Shown piece by piece: positions 33,913 through 40,023 of a stretch of DNA of 40,023 nt. Origin of the DNA: Prosthecobacter sp. (GTDB taxonomy: Bacteria > Verrucomicrobiota > Verrucomicrobiia > Verrucomicrobiales > Verrucomicrobiaceae); contig NZ_JACSRD010000170.1 of assembly GCF_014879935.1 (NCBI RefSeq), forward strand, positions 1-40,023, in the 5' to 3' direction. How positions within the stretch are numbered: the stretch's first letter is position 1; each line of letters opens with the position of its first letter. The translations under genes were made by a program, and so were the position numbers. The notes under the pieces are model-generated. The model saw only the letters and a program-made list of their open reading frames with translations. It had not been told where the DNA came from and ran no database searches.

Positions 33913-34797
33913 ATGAAAGACCGGCAAATTCAATCCACGGGGGCGCAGCCGAGCGTCCCCATCCTCAGTCCCATCCTGCACTGGCTGGCGATGCCGGCCA
34001 TCGTGTTCCTGCGCTCCCGATTCGGCTTTTCGTTTCTCAGTCCCAAAAGTGTTTTCTTCGCCTTCGTTTGGGCGCACCTCCTGTTCTCGATCTACGCGTG
34101 GATAGAGCAGGGCGTTTGGTTCAAGTATTGGGCCGTGGCGAGCTTCGGTCTTGGCGCGGCTGCGTTGTATCTGCTGCACCTTATGCTGGCCTTTTCACGG
34201 GAAGTGGGCAGGCAGGGCAAGCACGACTTCTATTCAGGGACATCGCACCTGCTGCTGCTTCCCGGCTTCAGCCAGCTTCGCGGCAACCCGCGCTCCGAGC
34301 TGATGGTGCATCTCTGGGTCGAGCCTTTTCTGGCCTTGACCACTGCGGCGATGCTTCGCGCTTTTTTTACAGAACACCGCCTTTCAACATGGCTGATCCT
34401 TGTCGCCGTCGCCATGTGGCTGAAGGAGTTCATCAATTTCTGGTATGGCATCCGCTCGGAGAAAAAGCACGAGGACATCATTGAAGACGCCAAGGAGAAG
34501 ATGCCAGGGAGCGGCGCTGCTGAAGTGCCACTGCCAGCGGCAGGAACCCGCAAACCAAGGGCGAAGCGCCCTCCCCAAATAGCCGAGGATGAGCAGGCAG
34601 TGAAGGCATTGGAATTCCGCTCCGCAGAAGTGTTGAGACTGATGCCTCCCCATTCACTGGAGCAGGCCGAGCTGAATTACCGCCATCTCATCAAGACCGT
34701 CCATCCCGATCCGAACAACGCGGACGCAGGGGCCACCGAAAAAGCGGCGACTTTGAATGAGGCCATCGAGTATTTCCGCCGAACATTAGGCGGCTGA
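33913..34797 (+). CDS. Membrane protein with J-domain-like C-terminus
   Basis: The 294-aa protein has four or five membrane helices in residues about 20-180 (PKSVFFAFVWAHLLFSIYAW, AVASFGLGAAALYLLHLMLA, TWLILVAVAMWLKEFINFWY), a charged proline/lysine linker (185-230) and a C-terminal J-like module: SAEVLRLMPPHSLEQAELNY, RHLIKTVHPDPNN with HPD at 264-266, then NEAIEYFRRTL. The HPD triplet is what J-domains use to stimulate DnaK-type ATPases. The gene starts 21 bp after the coupling ATPase, so it probably belongs to the same transfer module. I know no characterised homologue. Confidence 0.8.
   Translation: MKDRQIQSTGAQPSVPILSPILHWLAMPAIVFLRSRFGFSFLSPKSVFFAFVWAHLLFSIYAWIEQGVWFKYWAVASFGLGAAALYLLHLMLAFSREVGRQGKHDFYSGTSHLLLLPGFSQLRGNPRSELMVHLWVEPFLALTTAAMLRAFFTEHRLSTWLILVAVAMWLKEFINFWYGIRSEKKHEDIIEDAKEKMPGSGAAEVPLPAAGTRKPRAKRPPQIAEDEQAVKALEFRSAEVLRLMPPHSLEQAELNYRHLIKTVHPDPNNADAGATEKAATLNEAIEYFRRTLGG
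34787..34797 (+). repeat. 11-bp direct repeat flanking the HNH gene, left copy
   Basis: TAGGCGGCTGA at 34787-34797 covers the last codons and stop of the J-like membrane protein. An identical 11-mer at 35478-35488 covers the last codons and stop of the convergent rep gene. The pair brackets the HNH gene exactly, 691 bp apart. Confidence 0.6.
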
Positions 34798-34811
34798 CTA
34801 AATATGTTTGT

Positions 34812-35474
34812 ATGACATCAACAACCGTCCCCACTTGCTATTGGTGCGGCGAAGTCGCCACCTCTGAGGATCATGTGCCTCCAAAAAGCTTTTTCCCTCA
34901 AGGGAAGAATCTGAATCTCTTCAAAGTGCCTTCATGTGCGAACCACAATGAAATGTTCTCTACACTCGACGAAAGGTTTCGATTCTACATCCAAGGATCG
35001 GCCATGAGTGAAGACGCCTTCCAGATGTTTGCCGACAAAACAATCAGGGGCTTGCAAAAGGAGGCGGCGCAGAAATTCACGGCTTCATTGGCCCAATACA
35101 GCAAGTGGATCATGGTGGATGGCGAACGCCGACGTATTTTCTCGGTTGAACCTGAAAAGCAAAACCAATTCTTCGAGAAGCTTGTGCGAGGTGCCTACTA
35201 CCTAGCGTTTCGGGAGCCCGCTTGCGGTCAGATCGTCACCGCATCGCCACAATTCTATTCAGGTCTGGACTACAAGACCCTTGCTGAAAACCTGGGGCCT
35301 CTGCTCAACGACAGTTCGGTCATGACCGAGTATGCGTGTCCCAATCCCGACATTTTCCGTTTCCGCTTTGGACGCGAGGGAACACCTCCCAAACAAGCAG
35401 CAGCCATTGTCATGCTTTTCTATGGCTCCGTCGAAATACTTGGGCTTGTCACTCCGTCGCCGACGGAACAGTGA
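34812..35474 (+). CDS. HNH-type endonuclease domain protein
   Basis: The 220-aa product begins with a zinc-binding HNH-like motif: CYWCGEVATSEDHVPPKSFF (CxxC and the catalytic-type DH at about 9-23), then CANHNEMF (about 42-49), giving the C..C/DH/C..HN arrangement of HNH_5-like nucleases. Residues 60-220 are a helical domain of unknown role (ERFRFYIQGSAMSEDAFQMF; KLVRGAYYLAFREPACGQIV). No signal peptide. HNH proteins of this size occur in defence islands and plasmids. The gene is bracketed by an 11-bp direct repeat and has no clear ribosome-binding site, as if inserted as a unit. Confidence 0.8.
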   Translation: MTSTTVPTCYWCGEVATSEDHVPPKSFFPQGKNLNLFKVPSCANHNEMFSTLDERFRFYIQGSAMSEDAFQMFADKTIRGLQKEAAQKFTASLAQYSKWIMVDGERRRIFSVEPEKQNQFFEKLVRGAYYLAFREPACGQIVTASPQFYSGLDYKTLAENLGPLLNDSSVMTEYACPNPDIFRFRFGREGTPPKQAAAIVMLFYGSVEILGLVTPSPTEQ

Positions 35475-35476
35475 AA

Positions 35477-36661
35477 CTAGGCGGCTGATTTTCTGCCTTT
35501 CGTTTCGATGCGAACCGAAGTCACCGGATGACCAATCGACTGCCATGCTGCTTCCATCTTGTGTTTGAAATTGGTTTCCACCCAATCAGCCACGAATTTG
35601 AGGTTTGCGCGATAGGTGAGGGTGCCATCCACCAGTTCGCCAAGCTGCAACCTTTCCAGCCAAGCTTTCACTTGGTCTGCGCCAACTTGTTTGCGCAACA
35701 GTTCCAGCACGTTCTCCCAGGCTTCTTCCAGAGGTGACCGCTCAATGAGCACGAGCTGCGCCTCTTGAGCCGGAGGGTTCTTGGCTTCAATCACTCCCCG
35801 CTTTTCTGTGCGCTCCATGAGAAGCATGTCTTTGCCTTGCGCCGAACTCACATGCTCCAGACGGAAACCCGGCAGGTCATTCTTCTTCACCAGCTTTCGC
35901 AGTGTGCTCGCATAATGCTTGTATGCCTGCTGCGATGCGGATTTCTGGTAAAGGCTCTTGAACGTCTCTTTCCAGACGCCTGTCGGGCCTCCCGTGGCTT
36001 TTCGCGCATAAAGATATAGCCAGCGCTCCACGCTGCCGGAAATATCAAAATACCGTTTGTCGAGAGTCAGCACATGGAAGTCCTGAATGCTTTCAAAGAG
36101 CCATTCGGCCAGCACGACTTCAACGCCGCGAATTTCGCCTTTTTCTTCCGTGATCTCCCACTCTGAAATCCACGAGAACTGCCTGATGCGTTTGCGACTA
36201 CGCTTGCCTTGTTCGGATCGGATGGTGGTTTGAATACTCGTCATCTTGAGGCGGTGCAGGGCATCTTTGAGCCGCTGATATTGCCCGCCGCCGGGTTCAC
36301 GGTTCATCCACGCGAGGAACTGATACGGGGTGAAGTGAATTCGGCGTGAAGGCTCAAGCCCCTTCCTCTTGGCTTCAATCCATTGCGAAATGGCATAGAT
36401 GAGCAAATCCTGATCGTGGATCGTGGCAATGCCGTGTTCCCCGCTGCCGGTGATGCGGACTGTTTCAGTTTGGCCCGACCTCGCGTCCACATACTCGTGC
36501 TGAATGGCCTCAGTTCTTCCGGGTGTCAGGCTGAACCAGCAACGCGCCATCAGATCAATCTGGTCTTTGGGAGCGATGTCAGCCGAGGACGCTATGAACC
36601 TTTCCAAGTTCTGATGTTCTTTGATCCCACCCTCAATCATCCTGCCCATGCCCTTCGGCAT
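35477..36661 (-). CDS. repA: Plasmid replication initiator (RepA-type) with DnaA-N-like C-terminus
   Basis: The protein is 394 aa from ATG 36661; earlier ATG 36733 would place an iteron inside the gene, and ATGs at 36649 and 36640 are also possible. The core (IDLMARCWFSLTPGR, SGEHGIATIHDQDLLIYAIS, RIHFTPYQFLAWMNR, YQRLKDALHRLKMTSIQTT, LDKRYFDISGSVERWLYLYA) is the replication initiator A family with winged-helix domains. The last 75 residues (LEEAWENVLELLRKQVGADQ, KAWLERLQLGEL, ANLKFVADWVETNFKHKMEA) read as a DnaA N-terminal-like domain, which in DnaA contacts helicase or DnaA itself. Iterons lie directly upstream. This makes it the initiator of a plasmid-type origin. Confidence 0.88.
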   Translation of the reverse strand: MPKGMGRMIEGGIKEHQNLERFIASSADIAPKDQIDLMARCWFSLTPGRTEAIQHEYVDARSGQTETVRITGSGEHGIATIHDQDLLIYAISQWIEAKRKGLEPSRRIHFTPYQFLAWMNREPGGGQYQRLKDALHRLKMTSIQTTIRSEQGKRSRKRIRQFSWISEWEITEEKGEIRGVEVVLAEWLFESIQDFHVLTLDKRYFDISGSVERWLYLYARKATGGPTGVWKETFKSLYQKSASQQAYKHYASTLRKLVKKNDLPGFRLEHVSSAQGKDMLLMERTEKRGVIEAKNPPAQEAQLVLIERSPLEEAWENVLELLRKQVGADQVKAWLERLQLGELVDGTLTYRANLKFVADWVETNFKHKMEAAWQSIGHPVTSVRIETKGRKSAA

Positions 36662-36688
36662 ACCATGATTGGTTTGAAAAAACAATAT

Positions 36689-36864
36689 CGTCAGAGCAGC
36701 GACCTTTGAGCCGGATTTATCCGAACTTTCCAACCATCGTCAGACCGGCAACCCTTTGAATCGTCATGCCAGCGACCGTGCCGTCAGACCACCGACCAAC
36801 CCACGTCAAGCCAACGACTTTGCTATCGTCACACCAACGACCCGCCATCGTCAGAGCAGCGACC
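36689..36864. repeat. Iteron array, probable plasmid replication origin
   Basis: Seven copies of a 16-bp motif with consensus CGTCA-(g/a)-(a)-CCA-(n)-CGACC start at 36689, 36738, 36762, 36782, 36804, 36827 and 36849. Intervals are 49, 24, 20, 22, 23 and 22 bp, about two helical turns, with one slot possibly lost after the first copy. All face the same way and precede the rep gene. An AT-rich stretch (36906-36945, TTACTTAAACAGTAAAGAAT) follows and may be the unwinding element. This is the standard layout of an iteron-controlled origin. Confidence 0.85.
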
Positions 36865-37012
36865 TGAACAGCCCTCAAGCCCAAGCTGGCTGCGCTTCCC
36901 CACCTCTCTAAACCTTACTTAAACAGTAAAGAATAAAACCTTTAAACCCCGTCGGCAGCCGACTCGCCTTTTTGAAAAGCTCGTCTGCCTCCGGGTGCCT
37001 GGCAGGGAAGGA

Positions 37013-37060
37013 CTAGAAAGCTAGCAAACTAGCTAGCAAGCTGTGTTGCAAGTTTGCAAC
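37013..37060. promoter_or_regulatory. CTAG cluster and TTGCAA palindrome before parA (operator or centromere part)
   Basis: CTAG, normally rare in bacteria, occurs at 37013, 37021, 37029 and 37033. It is followed by the perfect palindrome GTTGCAA-GT-TTGCAAC (37045-37060), which contains two TGCAA motifs like those in the array at 38202-38298. The site is 94 bp before the parA ATG. It probably binds the partition protein(s) and controls the parA operon. Confidence 0.6.
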
Positions 37061-37153
37061 CCTCCGAAGAAAAATGAAGGCACGCAGCAGCCAAACATTC
37101 GAGAGGCTATCGGTGACAGGAGCAAATCACTATTCTGCCAAAAAGAGGCAGAC

Positions 37154-37777
37154 ATGATTTACGGACTCACAAATTCAAAAGGCGGTGTTGGCAAAACAAC
37201 CATCGCAGTTCACTTGGCGGCATGGCTCGTCAAAAAGAAGCGCAGCGTGATCTTCATTGATGCCGACCCGCAATCTTCGGCATCACAATGGATCAAGGAA
37301 CTGGCACTGCCGATCCAGCTTGAGCAGATCGACTCGCCGGAGGAAATAATTCATCGGCTCGCCAAATTCGCGGGCGGTGCGAATGACATCGTCATTGACG
37401 GCCCCGCAGGACTTTCAGCAACGACCAGGGCCATCATGCTCCGTGCTGACCGCGTGTTTTTTCCATGCGGACCGTCAATTCTTGATCTCCGAGCAGCCTC
37501 CAAAGCCGTGCAGCTTCTTCGCGAAGCTCAGAAAACACGCAAAGGCAAACCGGAAGGACTTCTCATCCCCAACAAGCTGCAAAAGCGCGGACGCCTCAGC
37601 CGTGAAATGATGAACGCCGCCAAAAAACTTGGCGTGGATGTCACCGCTGGAGTGTGCCTTCGTCAAAGCTTCGCGGACTCCGCAGGGCAGGCCAAAGTGG
37701 TCTGGCAAATGGGCGCAGGGGCTTTGCTGGCCTCTCTCGAAATGCAGCAGCTCATGAAGGATATGACCCGTGGTTAA
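37154..37777 (+). CDS. parA: ParA-family partition ATPase
   Basis: From ATG 37154 (ribosome-binding site AGAGG 7 bp before) the product is 207 aa: MIYGLTNSKGGVGKTTIAVH with the deviant Walker A KGGVGKTT (9-16), DADPQSSASQW, IVIDGPAGLSATTRAIML (Walker B region) and RADRVFFPCGPS. It lacks an N-terminal HTH, so it is a small type Ib ParA (ParF/delta-like), which works with a ribbon-helix-helix centromere binder. It segregates plasmid copies by binding nucleoid DNA. The frame extends upstream to 37043 but only through the operator region. Its 3' end overlaps the next gene by 8 bp. Confidence 0.93.
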   Translation: MIYGLTNSKGGVGKTTIAVHLAAWLVKKKRSVIFIDADPQSSASQWIKELALPIQLEQIDSPEEIIHRLAKFAGGANDIVIDGPAGLSATTRAIMLRADRVFFPCGPSILDLRAASKAVQLLREAQKTRKGKPEGLLIPNKLQKRGRLSREMMNAAKKLGVDVTAGVCLRQSFADSAGQAKVVWQMGAGALLASLEMQQLMKDMTRG

Positions 37778-38150
37778 CCGACGCTCACTCGACGACGCGC
37801 TTACCCCTGATGAGCAGAGTTTTCTTGAAACCGGCAAGACTGCCAAGGCAGAGCCGAAACCGAAATCTGAAGCAACCTCAAAGAAGGAGAATACCCCTAT
37901 GGCAAGAGCAGCACTGAAAGAAAATTTCGCACAACGACCAACCGCCCAGGTGCCACCAAGTTCCGCACTGCCTCAGTTCACGATGGCGGGTGCCGTCTCC
38001 CTGAATGTTCGCATCGAACCCGAGATCAGCACCGCACTCCTCAGAGCATCCATGGACCGGAAAATCCAGAGGCTTGACCCGTTCACGCAGCGAGACATTG
38101 TTGCCGAGGCACTGGCCGAATGGCTGAAAAAGCACGGCTACCTTGCCTGA
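37770..38150 (+). CDS. Ribbon-helix-helix partition partner (ParG/CopG-like)
   Basis: The 126-aa product starts at GTG 37770, inside the last codons of parA, so it is translationally coupled. An unstructured basic N-terminal tail (1-65) precedes a ribbon-helix-helix: strand VSLNVRIEPEISTALLRASM, then DRKIQRLDPFTQRDIVAEAL and AEWLKKHGYL. That order, flexible tail plus RHH, matches ParG and omega-type centromere binders. An internal ATG at 37899 has its own strong AAGGAG (37884-37889), so a shorter 83-aa form may also be made. The TGCAA array at 38202 lies 52 bp downstream. Confidence 0.82.
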   Translation: MVNRRSLDDALTPDEQSFLETGKTAKAEPKPKSEATSKKENTPMARAALKENFAQRPTAQVPPSSALPQFTMAGAVSLNVRIEPEISTALLRASMDRKIQRLDPFTQRDIVAEALAEWLKKHGYLA

Positions 38151-38201
38151 TCAAGTCGCCGGTTTTATACAGCCATTTTATACAGTCACGGCCTGAAAAC
38201 G

Positions 38202-38298
38202 TGCAATTCAGCCCCACTGGATGCAATTGGGCGCAACGCGCAATCATCGCCGAACCCTTGTGCTGCAAGGCTTTGCAAATGAATGCAACACAGTGCAA
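38202..38298. repeat. Helically phased TGCAA array, probable partition centromere (parS)
   Basis: TGCAA starts at 38202, 38222, 38264, 38274, 38284 and 38294; the last four are exactly 10 bp apart, and CGCAA at 38232 and 38239 adds near-matches. The 10-bp spacing puts each motif on the same face of the helix, as needed for cooperative RHH dimers. The motif is the same as in the palindrome before parA. No gene lies between 38151 and 38380. Confidence 0.65.
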
Positions 38299-38380
38299 CA
38301 TCATGGAATACAACAGGAGTGTCCGCGCTCCGTTTATCGAGCATCGAGGTTCCAGAGCGAGGACGAGGACGACGTTAAAC

Positions 38381-38520
38381 CGCGAACTCATCCCTCAGCG
38401 CGGTCCTACCGTCGGAGGCGGGCAGGATTGCCCGCGCTACTTTCCAGCATCCAGCATCCAGCATCCATCAATCCACCCATCCAGCGGACAAGAGTGTCCG
38501 CGCTCCCTTCATCCAGCATC
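38381..38520 (+). repeat. 140-bp repeat, right copy
   Basis: This is the second copy of the block at 4211-4350, gapless with 5 mismatches, ending inside the trpS stop codon (38519-38521). It thus sits directly at the 3' end of trpS. The ACAGGAGTGTCC core near 38308 lies just before it. Confidence 0.85.
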
Positions 38521-39484
38521 ACCCCAGGCCGACGGCGTCGCGGACGCGGGCGAGGGTCTGGCGGGCGACGGTGCGGGCTTTTTCGGCGCCTTGGGCGAGG
38601 ACTTTTTCGACGTAGCCTTGGTCGGCGAGGATCTCATCCCGGCGGGCACGATAGGGCGCGAAGTAGTCGGTGACGCCCTGCAGGAGGCGCTTTTTGAAGT
38701 CGCCGTAGCCGACGCCGCCGTTGAGGTGATCGTTCACCATCGCATCGTAGTCGGACGGGGAGGCGACAAGCTTGTAGAGGGCGAGGATGCTGCTGCCTTC
38801 GATGGCCTTCGGGGCCTCGACGGGGGTGGAGTCGGTCTTGATGCCCATGATCTTCTTTTTGAGCGGACCGGGCTCGTCGAAGAGGGGGATGGTGTTGCCG
38901 TAGCTCTTGCTCATCTTCTGGCCGTCGAGGCCGGGAACGACGGCGGTCTCCTCCTTGATGCGCGGATTGGGCAGCTTGAAGAGGCCTTCGCCGTAGAGCT
39001 CGTTCATCTTGATGGCGATGTCGCGGGTGACCTCGACATGCTGCTTTTGATCGCGGCCGACGGGGACGACATCGCTGTCGTAGATGAGGATGTCGGCAGC
39101 CATGAGCACGGGGTAGGCGAAGAGGCCGTGGGAGGGCTTGATGCCGTTGGCGATCTTGTCCTTGTAGCTGTGGCAGCGCTCGAGCAGGCCCATGGGGGTG
39201 ACGGTGCTGAGGATCCAGGAGAGCTCGCAGTGCTCCGGCACGTCGCTCTGGCGGAAGAAGACGCATTTGTCGGGATCGAGGCCGCAGGCGAGGAAATCGA
39301 CGGCGAGTTCACGGACGTATTCGCGCAGCGCCTTGCCATCATGGACGGAGGTGAGCGAGTGATAGTCGGCGATGAAGTAGTAGGCGTCGCCCTCGTGCTG
39401 GAGTTTGAGCGCGGGCTCCATCATGCCGAAGAAGTTGCCGATGTGGAGACGTCCGCTGGGTTGGAGGCCGGAAAGGATGCGCAT
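38519..39484 (-). CDS. trpS: Tryptophanyl-tRNA synthetase
   Basis: This 321-aa class I enzyme charges tRNA-Trp with tryptophan. The start at 39484 gives MRILSGLQPSGRLHIGNFFG, where HIGN is the HIGH-type motif; the KMSKS loop is present in LDGQKMSKSYGNTIPLFDEP. A longer frame (to 39595) would add 37 residues of repeat-derived text and is rejected. Length fits bacterial TrpRS (about 320-350 aa). It is a chromosomal housekeeping gene, so the plasmid-like block to its left is integrated next to it. Its stop overlaps the end of the 140-bp repeat. Confidence 0.97.
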   Translation of the reverse strand: MRILSGLQPSGRLHIGNFFGMMEPALKLQHEGDAYYFIADYHSLTSVHDGKALREYVRELAVDFLACGLDPDKCVFFRQSDVPEHCELSWILSTVTPMGLLERCHSYKDKIANGIKPSHGLFAYPVLMAADILIYDSDVVPVGRDQKQHVEVTRDIAIKMNELYGEGLFKLPNPRIKEETAVVPGLDGQKMSKSYGNTIPLFDEPGPLKKKIMGIKTDSTPVEAPKAIEGSSILALYKLVASPSDYDAMVNDHLNGGVGYGDFKKRLLQGVTDYFAPYRARRDEILADQGYVEKVLAQGAEKARTVARQTLARVRDAVGLG

Positions 39485-39710
39485 GGAATGACGAAGGAGG
39501 CTGGGAGTGGAGGCGGAGTTTGAATGACGAATGTCAGCCGAGCGAAGCGAGACAGACGACCGCAGGGAGCCCGAAGGGTGAGCAGAACGAATCAAATGTC
39601 GAATGCCGAATGCGGATGGGCGAAGGGAGTGGTGGATGGTTGGATGGTGGATCGGCCGTCGGCTGGAGTGAATGCGGAATGCGGAGTCCGTTCTCCGTGG
39701 CCTCGGGGTG

Positions 39711-39818
39711 GGTCAGGGTAGGATGATTGGGGGTAGGATAATGGGATTTGGATTTCAGAAGTGGTTCTTCAGACCATCCTACCCAAAATCATCCTACCTC
39801 TGAAGTTGGACGCGGTTC
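39711..39818. repeat. 108-bp palindromic element, copy 1
   Basis: The arms GGTAGGATGATT-n-GGGGGTAGGAT (about 39718-39740) and ATCCTACCCAAAATCATCCTACC (inverse arm at about 39775-39797, given here in two parts: ATCCTACCC and AAAATCATCCTACC) can pair around a 35-base loop. A second copy starts 181 bp further on. Between trpS and this element (39485-39710) there are only short GAATGCGG-type repeats and no supported gene. Confidence 0.8.
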
Positions 39819-39891
39819 AAACGCTGGCTCAACGAGCCAGGCTACAGCGATCCATTCATCGGTACGCGTGGAGTTCCCGGCCACGAGGCGG

Positions 39892-39999
39892 ATCAGGGTA
39901 GGATAATTGGGGGGTAGGATGATGGGATTTGGATTTCCGAAGCGGTTCTTTAGACCATCCTACCCAAAATCATCCTACCTCTGAAGTTGGGCGCGGTTT
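39892..39999. repeat. 108-bp palindromic element, copy 2
   Basis: It matches 39711-39818 in the same orientation with one extra G in the left arm and a few substitutions in the loop. The differences in the arms are mostly compensated or lie in unpaired positions, which suggests that the hairpin is maintained. The spacer 39819-39891 holds no gene. Confidence 0.8.
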
Positions 40000-40023
40000 G
40001 TAGCTCGGTATTCCGATACCGAG

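Noticed and set aside
38519..39595. Longer trpS from ATG 39595
   Set aside because: The extra 37 residues come from short repeats; MRILSGLQPSGRLHIGN is the normal enzyme start.

Overview
The window looks like a chromosomal segment of a Gram-negative bacterium of moderately high GC, most likely a member of Verrucomicrobiota. This placement is inferred from the mix of gene families, the intergenic regions full of dispersed palindromic repeats, and the outer-membrane efflux genes; it was not tested by any search. No rRNA or tRNA gene was recognised.

Layout. (1) Positions 1-3045: 3' part of a type I restriction-modification locus on the minus strand, hsdM followed by hsdS, which runs off the left edge; hsdM carries a REP-like palindrome doublet inserted in frame. 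(2) 3046-4790: no gene, but dense repeats: a 20-unit 21-bp minisatellite whose units are hairpins, an octanucleotide array, and a 140-bp block that returns at 38381-38520. (3) 4792-8310: two tyrosine recombinases bracketing a small regulatory module (HTH/excisionase-like protein, Xre repressor with a repeated operator, two small unknown proteins). (4) 8554-20560: a tightly packed minus-strand export operon, read as tetR, RND adaptor, RND pump, outer-membrane channel, nitroreductase, HlyD-type adaptor, RbbA-type double-ATPase/permease fusion, ABC-2 permease. A promoter and a palindromic operator sit just before tetR. (5) 20782-24397: a probable protein remnant, a Fic protein, then two small genes each preceded by the same repeat and the same leader and each followed by a strong hairpin. 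(6) 24400-30225: a three-gene operon of a nuclease-less MmeI-like adenine methyltransferase, an SF2 helicase and a GIY-YIG nuclease, resembling the yeeA-yeeB-yeeC arrangement of Bacillus subtilis. (7) 30437-35474: a helical protein, a second 21-bp array, a collagen/tail-fibre-like protein, a small unknown gene between two copies of the collagen gene's 3' end, a 5'-truncated conjugative coupling ATPase, a membrane protein with a J-like C-terminus, and an HNH-type nuclease flanked by an 11-bp direct repeat. (8) 35477-38300: a plasmid maintenance module: replication initiator with a DnaA-N-like tail, seven iterons, parA, a ribbon-helix-helix partner, and a helically phased TGCAA array that looks like a centromere. 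(9) 38519-39484: trpS, a core gene, then two copies of a 108-bp palindromic element.

Interpretation (inference). A plasmid-like replicon with a decayed conjugation module appears to be integrated next to trpS. A recombinase gene lies at the far end and a 140-bp direct repeat lies just outside both ends. Cargo between them includes drug/solvent export, a methyltransferase-helicase-nuclease system and small plasmid-type genes. The least explained structures are the phased TGCAA array with its matching palindrome before parA, the tandem repeat-leader-gene-hairpin modules at 22.5-24.2 kb, and the two 21-bp hairpin arrays.
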